A stretch of 64,000 nucleotides of DNA, taken from assembly GCF_040712315.1 (NCBI RefSeq), contig NC_134022.1, positions 992,001 through 1,056,000 of the forward strand. Reading direction: 5' to 3'. A program made the translations under genes and the position numbers. The notes under the pieces are model-generated. The model was not told where the DNA came from. It saw nothing but the letters and a program-made list of their open reading frames with translations, and searched no databases. Origin of the DNA: Castanea sativa. Its lineage: Eukaryota > Streptophyta > Magnoliopsida > Fagales > Fagaceae. Within the stretch, counting starts at the first letter, position 1. Each line of letters opens with the position of its first letter. Positions 39,578-49,168 of the stretch are shown here, one piece after another.

Positions 39578-39878
39578 GGATTCTTGCTTGTGAAACAATT
39601 ATGTATGCTTAATATGATCTAATAACATGTATGTGTGTGTGTGTTGACAACAATATATGCACAGTATTATGTTTCTTGTGATTCTCTTTTTTGAATTGGT
39701 AAAAGATTCACGCACCCAATGGATCTTCCATGACCTCATCCTCCAACCAATTATTATGGGACAAGGGCGTGAGAATTGATCTATAGCTCATTGGTATAAT
39801 GGTATGTTTCTTATGATAATTTCAACTCATTAAATAATCCATTTTGTCCATATTGCAGGTATATCAATGCCTTTATGA
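37715..39878 (+). CDS. NFD6-like small organellar protein, complete, 3 exons
   Basis: Exons are 37715-37902, 38066-38184 and 39859-39878, with GT-AG borders in phase, giving 108 residues. The N-terminus (MAYSNVVSRLSSRLQPF) is rich in Ser, Arg and Leu and lacks acidic residues over the first 25 or so, as in mitochondrial presequences. A (CCTCCG)n tract then encodes an Ala-Ser run (about residues 43-56). The core LPLELSSVETMIPLHNAIAS followed by SWSLVPQG matches the NUCLEAR FUSION DEFECTIVE 6-like family, whose Arabidopsis member is mitochondrial and needed for polar nuclei fusion. That role is family knowledge. The last exon adds only ISMPL. An alternative acceptor near 40030 (CAG|GAGAGCC) would change the tail, and such variation is known in the family. 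This gene is the source of the truncated copy at 51796-53826. Intron 2 has two poly(C) runs (38635-38650, 39549-39569). Confidence 0.8.
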
Positions 39879-41424
39879 CAGAGTCTGGTGGCAGCAAGTT
39901 CACATTCTAGGCGGCATTTCTGCTTGAGGGCAATTTTATTTTGTTCTGACTTTTGAGGCCTCTATTGTACTTAGATTGCTTCATTCATCTTCATCCGTTT
40001 TTATACTGTTTTTGAATGTCAATTACCAGGAGAGCCTGGATGAGTTTTTGTTAACCATGGTTAAGTATACTTTGTTCTGTATGCCTAGCAAAGTAGTCTA
40101 TAGCTTTGCTCTCTTGTTATTTAGATATATTTACAATTTCCATGTGGCATATTGCAGGTGACTTATCTTTTCCATTTGATAAGCTGATCTGACTCTAGCA
40201 AACTCATTTAATTAGTTATTGTTATCTTTAAAACCCTAAAAAGAATTTATTTTTTTTTAGGCAATTAGGAATAGGATATCTCTTTTTATAGCGGCCAGCT
40301 ATGTGTTTTGGGAGAAATTTCCATGTCAATGAGAGAGATAGGCTATATTTGGATCCCACATCACTCATATCTCAATTCTTATACCTCAAAACTCATTCTC
40401 ATATCTCATATCTGTTTCCCTATTTTCTTTTAACTCACTCCACAGTGTGTTTGGCATCAGAATTCCCCTTAGTTTTCAGTTTGAAAAAAGCAATTCTAAC
40501 TCATTTTTGTGCAGCCCATTAGTCAGAACAGCCACTACCAGAGGATGAAGAAGATGAAACCCACACACCAACAGTAAAACATTCCACCCATCGCAACAAA
40601 CCCAAAACTCAGCTCTATCACCACTGCCACCAACAGCAAACCTAGAACCCACTACCATTGACACTACCAACGGCCACAACCAAAATAAAAATCTCTAACT
40701 ACCAAATGAAAATACAATCATCATCCACACCCACAAAAGAAAAAAGCATCAGCCATCAATACCACCACCAACGGCCACACAAACCTACCTCCATAACAAC
40801 CCAGGCCTTAAACCACCCACTTCCTATTCGAGGCGGATATTTTTCCCCCGCCCCATTCTAGTGGGTCCCATAGGTTCCCATCTTGCCACACCCAAATTTT
40901 TTTTATACATATAATTTATTAAAAGTTTATTTTGAATGCATTAATTAAAACTCATCTATATATACTAGCATTTGAGCACGCGCTCACACGCGTATTCAGA
41001 GACTCTTCTATTTTTTTAGGTAAAGGTTAATAATTTGCATCTATTACAATTTAGAATTATTTTTTTTTTCAAACAAATAAAAATGATAAACTTTTAAGAT
41101 AAACAATAACTGTAATTTCTTTTTTGAACGTGAATGAAAAAAAAATCCTAAATTTTAAGAGTTGATTTTTTGAATTCAAAATGAAATTTAGAAATATATA
41201 TTTTTATTTTTCAAACAAATAATATGGATAAACTTTTGAGATAAACAGTAATTTATTTTTTAAATGTGAAGGGAAGACAATTCTAAATTTTAGGAGTTCT
41301 TTTTTAAAATTCAAAATGAAATTTATTATTTGACATTTATGACCCTATTTCTAAATGAAGTTACCCTTTATTACTGAAGGTATTTTTTAACCACATAAAA
41401 GTCCAATTGAAAGAGGTGAATCCT

Positions 41425-41470
<46 letters not shown>

Positions 41471-41676
41471 CAGGTAAAGCTGAGAAAAAATTCTATTGGA
41501 ATTCAATTAAAGTTTAATTTTGTGCCACGTGTCTCATCTAATCTAAGTTTTTTTAATTTTTGTGTCAAATAAGTTAATTTAGTAGAAAACAAGAAGTTCA
41601 ATATAAATAAACCATAAAACACCTAATCATATAATTAAAAACAATTCAAATTTATAAGTCATTTATGTAATATACT
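37831..41676. repeat. Tandem duplication, unit A copy 1
   Basis: The sequence from ACAAGCCTC in NFD6-like exon 1 to ATGTAATATACTG recurs almost base for base at 51796-55602. Differences are scattered substitutions, a 24-bp length change in the (CCTCCG)n tract, short indels and microsatellite lengths. It includes most of the gene, transposon-like 3' sequence (about 40330-40860) and a Helitron-like end. Confidence 0.9.
40965..41470 (-). mobile_element. Helitron-like fragment, unit A copy 1
   Basis: Read on the minus strand, it ends in a GC-rich hairpin (GCGTGTGAGCGCGTGC) followed shortly by CTAG and T (40964-40968), a Helitron 3' terminus. The 5' limit is placed loosely at the (TA)n tract 41430-41467. 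The same fragment occurs in the second copy at about 54905-55395. Confidence 0.45.
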
Positions 41677-41911
41677 GTTTATCCAACCGATCACTGCTGA
41701 TCACTGTAATCTTGTTGCTACTACTACTACTGTAAGTGTTTGAAGTACATTCAATAAACACTTCTGTTTTCAATACTTTGAATTATTTTGATATAATAAC
41801 TGTTTGGCTGGTTCTACCGTCTTACTTTCAATTATAATTTATTTTGAATTATTCCATATATTTGTTATCTGTTGTGCTTCCGCCTTCTGCGCTGTCGTCC
41901 TTCCCCCTTTA

Positions 41912-41929
41912 TGGTATCAGAGTCATTCT
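41912..41929 (+). promoter_or_regulatory. tRNA-Met-type primer-binding site
   Basis: TGGTATCAGAG at 41912-41922 matches the sequence complementary to the 3' end of initiator tRNA-Met, used by caulimovirids and many plant retroelements to prime minus-strand DNA. It lies about 280 bp before the first ATG of ORF1, the expected order. No LTR end (CA) immediately precedes it. Confidence 0.75.
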
Positions 41930-42195
41930 TTCCTTGGCCGATAGTGTTGTTGTGTCTTTCATATTCTGTCCATGTCTGCCTGACCTTGTGATACTTTGTT
42001 GTTGTGTCGATCTCACCGTCATGGGCACCACCGCCATTGTAAAAAGTCACAGATCCGAACAGTAAGGCCCGTGAAGCCAGGAGAGCGTGAGGGCATGAGA
42101 GGAATAGGGTTGATGAACGGTATGTGTTACGAAATGCAACGGTTGTGAGAAAAACATGATGATTGAGTGTTATAATTAAGATAGATATTGATAGG

Positions 42196-43183
42196 ATGTG
42201 GACATCCGACTCCTCTGTTAGCTCTAGAACTGGTTGTCCTCCTGATATTGTGAATGAAGAAGACCTCACTGTTGGAGAAAGTGAGTACCCAGATTTTAGA
42301 AAATGGAATATCCCTAAGATTTCTACTAAAAATGTTTATGATCTAAATTGGACTGAAAAAAATATTTTCTTTGAATATAGAGCTAGAACTGTTGAACAAA
42401 CCTTTTCTATTTCTAAAACTCATGAAAAATGTTATTTATTTTCCAAGAAAAATATTAATGAGTTTTTGTCCAAGAAAAATCTTAAATATTTACACATTGG
42501 TTTGGTTCAAGTTGCTGTTAAACCTTTAACAAGAAAATGAATTGATGCTTCTGTGCTTATGTGTTTACATGATGCTAGATTTAAGAAATTTAATGATAGC
42601 ATTCTTGGCATGATTACTGCTTCTTTGTATGATGGTCCTGTTTACTTTGATTGTTATCCTGATCTTGCTCTTGCTTTGGATGATCCTAATATTAATAAAT
42701 CTTTGACTTTAAATATATTGACTTCTGGTTATGATAAGGATGATGGTAGTAGACCTTTTACTCTTATTTACCGAATTTTTTTATAGATTACTTGACTCCC
42801 AGCTAACTCCTCAATCTAGAGGACGTGATCCTGCTAGAAAAACTATGTTGATTCAATGTTCCACCCCTGATGCTAAGATCCAAGTCCCTAAAATGATTCA
42901 ATGGCAAGATATTACTCTTCCCAGAGAATGGACTTTGGAACAAGTTGCACCACCTGTTAAACTTGTTTTTAATGAACTTGATCTTACTAAAATTGCACAA
43001 TATACTGATGGAACTGTTAAAATATTTTTTGATGATACTAAATGTTTTCCTACTAACAAACCTTTAATAATCAATGAAGGAAGAAAGTCTTTTGCTGGAT
43101 CTGAAAGTTTTGTTAAAAGAAATTCTGATGTTGATGAATTTTTAAAAAAGAATTTTGAACCCAAAGATTTGAAGCTAAAATGA
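42196..43183 (+). pseudogene. Caulimovirid ORF1 N-terminal part: movement protein (30K type), broken
   Basis: The forward frame from the ATG at 42196 carries the conserved 30K-superfamily region around LHIGLVQV and the stretch after it (about 42490-42780), as in caulimovirid movement proteins that modify plasmodesmata. It is interrupted by TGA at 42538-42540. A +1 frame change between about 42731 and 42786 is needed to follow the homology, and a TGA lies at 43181-43183. The following open stretch (42790-43180) has no recognised motif and probably links movement and coat regions. An upstream TTG-initiated extension is not considered real. Confidence 0.7.
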
Positions 43184-45505
43184 GTTGCTAGCAACAATTC
43201 CCAAGTTAGCAATACCTATTATTCAACTAAATCTGAATTTTCTTCAAATAATGATCAAGAAGAAGAAGAAGATGCAAAATCTGATGCTCCTTCCGGATCT
43301 GATTTTCCACCTATTGAAACTCCTCCTATTTACTACAATCATTTGCGTGTGATAAATTTGATGGATATAGATTTTGAAATACCTGCTTTTCAAATTGATA
43401 TAGTTGCTTTAAGTAATGAATTCTTTTTTAAAGCAAACCGGGATAAAAGAAAGTATTATCAAAGTACTTTTGCTCAGTCTGAAAAAGACAGAATCAAAAG
43501 GAAATGGAGAGAAAAAATGAATTTGTTAAAACAACATATTTTGTTTTTTGATTATCTTGAGAATTATTATGTTTCAAGAAATGAGGTTCATACCAATTAC
43601 TTGAACGTAATAAAAAAGTCTGCTTTTGTTAAACTTGACAAAACCATTGTTAAATCTAGTCATCCACCCCTTGAAACTGTTTTGATTACTTGCAAAAATG
43701 ATAAAGAAAGCATTGAGGTGAAAGCCTCCCCTTTTAAAATTGCTGATGATAAAACTCATGTTTTTGCTATTATTGAACAAAATAATTTTGCTAATGAATC
43801 TTTGCATATTATTGGTCAACAACTTGACCGTATTGAAGAAAAAATTGTTGAAAAAATTACTGTTTCAAAACTTGAGAAACCTTTGATTGATTTACCCAGT
43901 CAAAGAAAACCTATTGATTTTAAAACTTCTCAGAGTAAGATTTTTGATTTAGTTAACTCCCAAAGATCAACTATTGAAAAGATTGAAAAAATGCTTGCTG
44001 ATTTAAAAGTTAAAACCGAGCAAACTTCTACTTCTAGAAGCGCTGCTTGTGCTATTTCAAGAAATGAGAAAGAAATTGTTTCTAATGACGACCCAAATTC
44101 TGACTCATTATCTTCTGATTTTTTAAAAAATGCTTTTGATGATGGTTTAAGTTTACCTGAAATCAAAAGATTTGTTGGAAAACCTAATCCCACATCTTTT
44201 ACAAAAAACTGGTATTCTAAACTTACTCCTCCTGATTTACAGTTTGAAGAAAGATCTTCTCAAACTCAATTTTCTGTTTCTGCTGATAAACTTTATGAAT
44301 GGAATATTGATGGTTTGTCTGAACAAGAAATTATTAACAAAATGGCTTACGTGTCTATAGTTGGTATTGCATACATAAACAATCATGACAATCTTGATCA
44401 TCCTGATATTGTTGATTTGCTTGCATCTGGTTTTACTGGTTCTTTTAGAGGTTGGTGGGATTCACATCTCACAAAAGAATCTAGAGAGTCTATTAAACAT
44501 GATGTTAAAAGAGATACTGATGGTATGCCTATTTTTGATGAAAATATTAATCGTGGAATTCCTGATGGTGTCAATACTTTGGTTTACATCATTCTTAAAC
44601 ATTTTTTTGGTACTCCATCTAATATTTCGTCTCGAATTTTTGATTATTTGAATAATTTGAGATGTCCTACTATGTCTGATTACAGATGGTACCAAGATGT
44701 GTTTACTTCCAGAGTCATGCTCAAAAAAGACTCTACGAAGCCTTATTGGAAAGAAAGGTTCATTGACGGTCTACCTTCTATCTTTGGTAAAAATGATTCT
44801 ATTGATTTTGATAATTTAACTTATGGTGATATTTTCAGCACTATTAAAAAACTTGGAATTAATATGTGCAATGATGAAAAATGGTTAAAACAACAGTTAA
44901 AAGATAAAAAGAAAACTAAATATGAAATGGGTAATTTCTGAAAACAATATGGTTTACCTCCTATTGCCCCTTCTAGGCAAAAAGGAAAAACCAAACATGA
45001 TAAGGTTTACAAAAGTTATTCCCATAAAAAGCATAAAAGATATAGAACCCACTTTGTTAAACCCAATGATTTTTATGCTAAAAACAAATTTGTTTTTCAA
45101 AAACATGATAAACGAAGATCAGGTAAAGGTAAATGCTTTAACTGTGGCAAATTTGGCCATTTCAGTAAAGATTGTAACCAAAAGCCTGGTAAATTGAAAA
45201 ATAAGTTGAATATGTTAGACATTAATAATAATGATCAAAATAAACTATTTCAGATTCTTGAATCTGCTGCTTCAACTGATTCCTTTGGAGAGGATTTCTC
45301 CTCCTCATCTAATTCTTATTATCACTCTTGTAGTGATGTTTTTAAATCCCCTAATATTACACTTGGTTGTACAGATTCCTGTTGTAATGTGATTAAATCA
45401 GTTAAAATGTTAACCAAAAGTAAAGAAAGTAATGATTTACTATTAACCTTGATAAGTAAAGTTGAAGAACCTAATTTACAAAAGAATATCTTGACAAGTT
45501 TATGA
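43184..45505 (+). pseudogene. Caulimovirid ORF1 C-terminal part: coat protein with zinc knuckle, broken
   Basis: This is in the same frame as the end of the movement part. An acidic stretch (43255-43320), a Lys-rich middle and a caulimovirid-type coat core (patches SDYRWYQDVFTSRV and YWKERFIDGLP, about 44670-44770) precede a basic Lys/His-rich segment. Then comes a CX2CX4HX4C zinc knuckle (45134-45175), all as in pararetroviral coat proteins that bind pregenomic RNA. The longest open stretch is 43343-44941 and ends at TGA 44939-44941, after which the same frame stays open to TGA 45503-45505. The knuckle part is copied at 48504-48776. Confidence 0.75.
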
Positions 45506-46668
45506 AAAACTTAACAAAAGATGAAAAGGTTATAAAACCTAAATCTACGATAAGTTTTGAAGAAACTCTAAAAAGATTTAATAAAAACAAATCAAAAGAG
45601 ATAACTGTTAATGATCTTCAATATGAAATAAAAACTGTTAAACAATAAATAATTCAGTTAAAAAATGATGTTAAAACTATTAAACATGATAATGATCATC
45701 TTAAACAAGAATTGTTAATTCTAAAGATTGATAAAAATATGGATAAACACCAATCTGATGATGATGAGCAAAAAGACGGAGATGAATCCGATCAACAAGC
45801 TTCTCCTTCTGGTAATGTTTCAGAGCGTGTCTTGATTAATTTGATTGATAATCAATTTTCTCTTGTTAAACATATGCTGCCCAAATGGTACACTAAAATC
45901 AAAATTGTTGTTACTCATGATTATGCTTTTGATGTTGTTGCTATGATTGATTCTGGTGCTGATGTTAATTGTATTCAAGAATGACTGATTCCTTCTAAAT
46001 ATTTTGAAAAATCTACTGAAAAATTAGTTTCTGCCAATGGAACAAAAATGAAAATCAAATATGAATTAAATAATGCCCATGTTTGCCATGATAATGTTTG
46101 CTTTAAAATTCCTTCTATGCTCGTTGAAAACATGACTGATAAAGTGATTCTTGGTTTGCCTTTTATTAACTCTGTATACCCTTTTCTTACTAAAGATGAT
46201 GGAATTACAATTGATCCTTTTGGACAAAAAGTAAAATTTGATTTTTGCTCAAAGTGTGAAACTCATATTGATAATGCTTTTAATCTTGTTAATAAACATC
46301 TTAGGTTCATTAAACAAAAAGATAGCTCTAAGAAAACTAGTGGACAACTCTTTGATAATTTGTTGCCAACAATAATTGCTAATCGTCACAAAGTCTTGAT
46401 GAATGATAGTTATTACCCCAACAATATTGATGTTAACTTACATAATGACAAGAACTTTAGTGAAAGGAATATCTTCACCAAAGAATGTCCTACGAATACT
46501 ACAATTCAAAAAAGGATCTTTTGCACTAGGCTTCTGACCAAGTCCTTAGCATGGTTCAAACTTGTTCGGAACAAGTCTTCTTCCTACCCCAATATTCCAA
46601 AAAATGATCATTGTCATCCTAAAACATATTGTCCTGCACAACTAAGATATATTACTATTATACTCTAG
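45502..46668 (+). pseudogene. Caulimovirid ORF2: coiled coil and aspartic protease, polymerase missing
   Basis: The ATG at 45502-45504 overlaps the ORF1 stop in ATGA. A Lys/Glu-rich heptad-like segment (about 45560-45730) precedes an acidic linker and a retropepsin-type active site AMIDSGADVN (Asp codon at 45949-45951) with a later ILGLPFI flap/strand region (about 46150). Stops are TAA 45646-45648 and TGA 45982-45984. Known caulimovirids continue from protease into reverse transcriptase and RNase H. Here the frame runs into unrecognised sequence and ends at 46668 with no polymerase motif, which points to an internal deletion. Confidence 0.7.
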
Positions 46669-46836
46669 CTTTTGAAACATATTTTTCAAAAGAATTTTAT
46701 TGATAATATTTACTCTCATTTTTCCAAAAAACATTCTATCATTATACTATTGACTATTGCCAACTGGTTTAACATCTTCTCCTTTACTTGGCAGGAGAAA
46801 GTAAGATTTAATACTACCACTATTAAGTGGAATATT

Positions 46837-48312
46837 ATGACTTTTTTAGCAGAGAAGAGGGACAAGGGGAAAGCACCTATACAGGACTTTCCTCAAGATG
46901 AAAGGTTCCCAGCGGGACATTCTTTTGTAATGCATGAAAGCGCATCTTCTGGAGTAAAATCCAGTAATACAATATCTCTTCAGGAATTTGTCCCGGCAGA
47001 GGTGATATATTCCAGTGGTGATATCATATTAACCTTACAAGAAGTATTGAACAAGGAATTGCAATTTCATAATGGAGTCTATAGCGAATTACCAGATTCC
47101 ATTAAATTCATTCTTGACAACCTTCAAGCTTTCCATTCTACAAACCACCATAAACTATTCAACAAAACCATGAAAGCGCTTGAAATTCACCTTGTTAACC
47201 TTACTACCCAAATTGTTGACCCTATTACTGAAAATGGAGTTTTTGCCAACCAACTTTTTAATTGCCTTGTTAACTCTCAAAACCATCATGATGAATCAAA
47301 TCTGATTAGCCAACTCTTTGACAAAGAGGAAATCCATTCAATGGATAGAAAGACTATAATGGGTACTGATTTTGCTAGATTGAGTCTAAAAAACCAATCT
47401 TTGCTAAAAAGTGATGTTGCCAACTTGCCTCTAGAAGTACAATCTTATATTTCCGAAAGCAAGGCTATGACCAAAGATCTTGATCTTTGGCTTAAATTTT
47501 TCAAAACCCTTGTTTCTATTGCTCCTACCATTATTGAACCGGATGGCCCCAATAAAGGCTACATGAAAAAGAAATGGGGGAAATACTTTGGGAGCAGTCT
47601 CAGAATACATGAAAAAACCTATCATTTCCCTGGCCTTCTGATTAATTATGAAGATGGTTCTGATAATGATCCCTTCTAGCTTTCTCAAATGTTTGAATTT
47701 GGTTTTATCAGACTCATCAAATTAACGAGTCATGATCAGATTAAAAAATTTCCTGATATTATTCAAAAAGCCGTCACACATGTTGAAAGCCCTTATGTTT
47801 CCATCCGATGTTGGAGTACTTTGCCCAAATGGGAAAAGAATAATTGGATGAACGTTAAACCTTCCAAGCATCTTGTTCTCATTAATGGATATACTCACCA
47901 AGGTCAATGGTATGAAGGAAATGCTCATGTTTCACATAAGCATCCCTATGCTCTTGTTTCACATAAGCATCCTTATGCTCTTGCCGAATGTTGGAGAAGT
48001 TACTTCAATAATCGAATTCTAGATGTTTCTGAAGAATTATGGAAAAACTACCATTTCTTTGGTTGTACAGATAGAATCTCTGTTTTTCTTAATAGACCAT
48101 ATGCTTCTGCGGTCCGACATTTACAATGGGCAGAACATGATGACCCAAGAATATTTCTCACAAGAGATCCTCTTTATGAACCATTAATGTATTGTGATTT
48201 TTGCAACCAATATTCAACTTATCATGAACATGAATGCAATAATGATCCCCCATGGGATCCCTCTCCATGGGACCCTTATGCTGGTTACCCATCTGATGCT
48301 GCTTCTACATGA
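46837..48312 (+). pseudogene. Caulimovirid-associated ORF3, unknown function
   Basis: The frame runs from ATG 46837 to TGA 48310-48312 and is interrupted once by TAG at 47677-47679, so about 491 codons in two open parts. I recognise no domain. The N-terminal part begins MTFLAEKRDKGKAP; the C-terminal part has aromatic- and His-rich blocks and a Cys/His cluster (YCDFCNQYSTYHEHEC, about 48190-48240), then a WDPSPWDPYAGYP tail. A 27-bp tandem duplication (47927-47980) repeats VSHKHPYAL. In caulimoviruses a translational transactivator gene occupies the last position, but I see no diagnostic motif here, so that identity is only positional. Confidence 0.55.
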
Positions 48313-49118
48313 TTGATCTAGGAGCAAGATGATCCCATATTTGTTTGGCCTGCACAACGGCTACTGATATTACAATATTCACTTAAGAGTAAAAATATTT
48401 ACTACTGCTTTTCATGATGACAATGATTCCTTTGTTGACTACTTTTGGCACAACCAGCCAAACTACTTTCGGTCTCAAAAGCCAACTTGATTCCTTCCGC
48501 AAATTACAAAAGTTATTCCCATAAAAAGCATAAAAGATACAGAACCTACTTTGTTAAACCCAATGATTTTTATGCTAAAAACAAATTTGCTTTTCGAAAA
48601 CATGATAAACGAAGGTCAGGTAAAGGTAAATACTTTAACTGTGGCAAATTTGGCCATTTCAGTAAAGAGTGTAACCAAAAGCCTGGTAAATTGAAAAATA
48701 AGTTGAATATGTTAGATATTAATAATAATGATCAAAATGAACTATTTCAGATTTTTGAATCTGCTGCTTCAACTGAGGGGCATCAGGAGCGTAATTTGCG
48801 GAAGGAATCAAGTCGGCTTTTGAGATTGAAAGTAGTTTGGCTAGTAGTGCCAAAAGTAGTCAACAAAGGAATCATTGTCATCATGAAAAGCAGCAGTAAA
48901 TATTTTTACTCTTGAGTGAATATTGTAACATCAGTAGCTGTTATGCAGGCCAAACAAATATGGCATCATCTTGCTCCTAGATCAGTCAAGTAGAAGCAGC
49001 ATCAGATGGGTAACCAGCATAAGGGTCCCATGGAGAGGGATCCCATGGGGGATCATCATTGCATTCATGTTCATGATAAGTTGAATATCGGTTGCAGAAA
49101 CCACAATACATTAATGGT
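48180..49118. repeat. Foldback: 328-bp inverted repeat with 283-bp loop
   Basis: Arm 1 (48180-48507) and arm 2 (48791-49118) are inverted copies of equal length with about one difference per 15-20 bases. Arm 1 holds the end of ORF3 and its 3' flank; arm 2 repeats this backwards, so the WDPSPWDPYAGYP tail is also encoded on the minus strand at about 48990-49110. The loop is mostly a direct copy of 45007-45279. Confidence 0.85.
48504..48776 (+). repeat. Transposed copy of the zinc-knuckle segment
   Basis: This 273-bp stretch is a direct copy of 45007-45279, with limits TTACAAAAG and CAACTGA on both. It differs at a few sites, one of which turns the first knuckle Cys codon (TGC) into TAC. It lies exactly between the arms of the foldback, followed by 14 bases of filler (48777-48790). 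Confidence 0.85.
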
Positions 49119-49127
49119 GTGTGTGTA

Positions 49128-49136
<9 letters not shown>

Positions 49137-49168
<32 letters not shown>

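Larger units (their letters stand above)
41677..49130 (+). mobile_element. Endogenous caulimovirid (plant pararetrovirus) insertion, decayed
   Basis: About 7.45 kb occurs in copy 1 and is absent from the matching place in copy 2 (55602-55624). The order is leader with AATAAA (about 41755), tRNA-Met-type primer site (41912), ORF1 (movement protein then coat protein with zinc knuckle), ORF2 (coiled coil and aspartic protease), ORF3 (unknown), and a foldback. No LTRs and no integrase were seen, which argues against an LTR retrotransposon. Reverse transcriptase and RNase H, expected after the protease, are not recognisable. In-frame stops interrupt every ORF and one frameshift lies in ORF1, so it cannot express intact proteins. 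Genus is unassigned: a fused movement-coat ORF followed by a protease-polymerase ORF and a third ORF is loosely like cavemoviruses or petuviruses. Confidence 0.8.

Noticed and set aside
44922..45197. Open frame overlapping the coat region in another frame
   Set aside because: The zinc knuckle and coat homology lie in the other frame; this one is a shadow.
41677..49130. Interpreting the viral-like region as an LTR retrotransposon
   Set aside because: No LTR pair, no CA before the primer site and no integrase; it has a 30K-type movement protein region.
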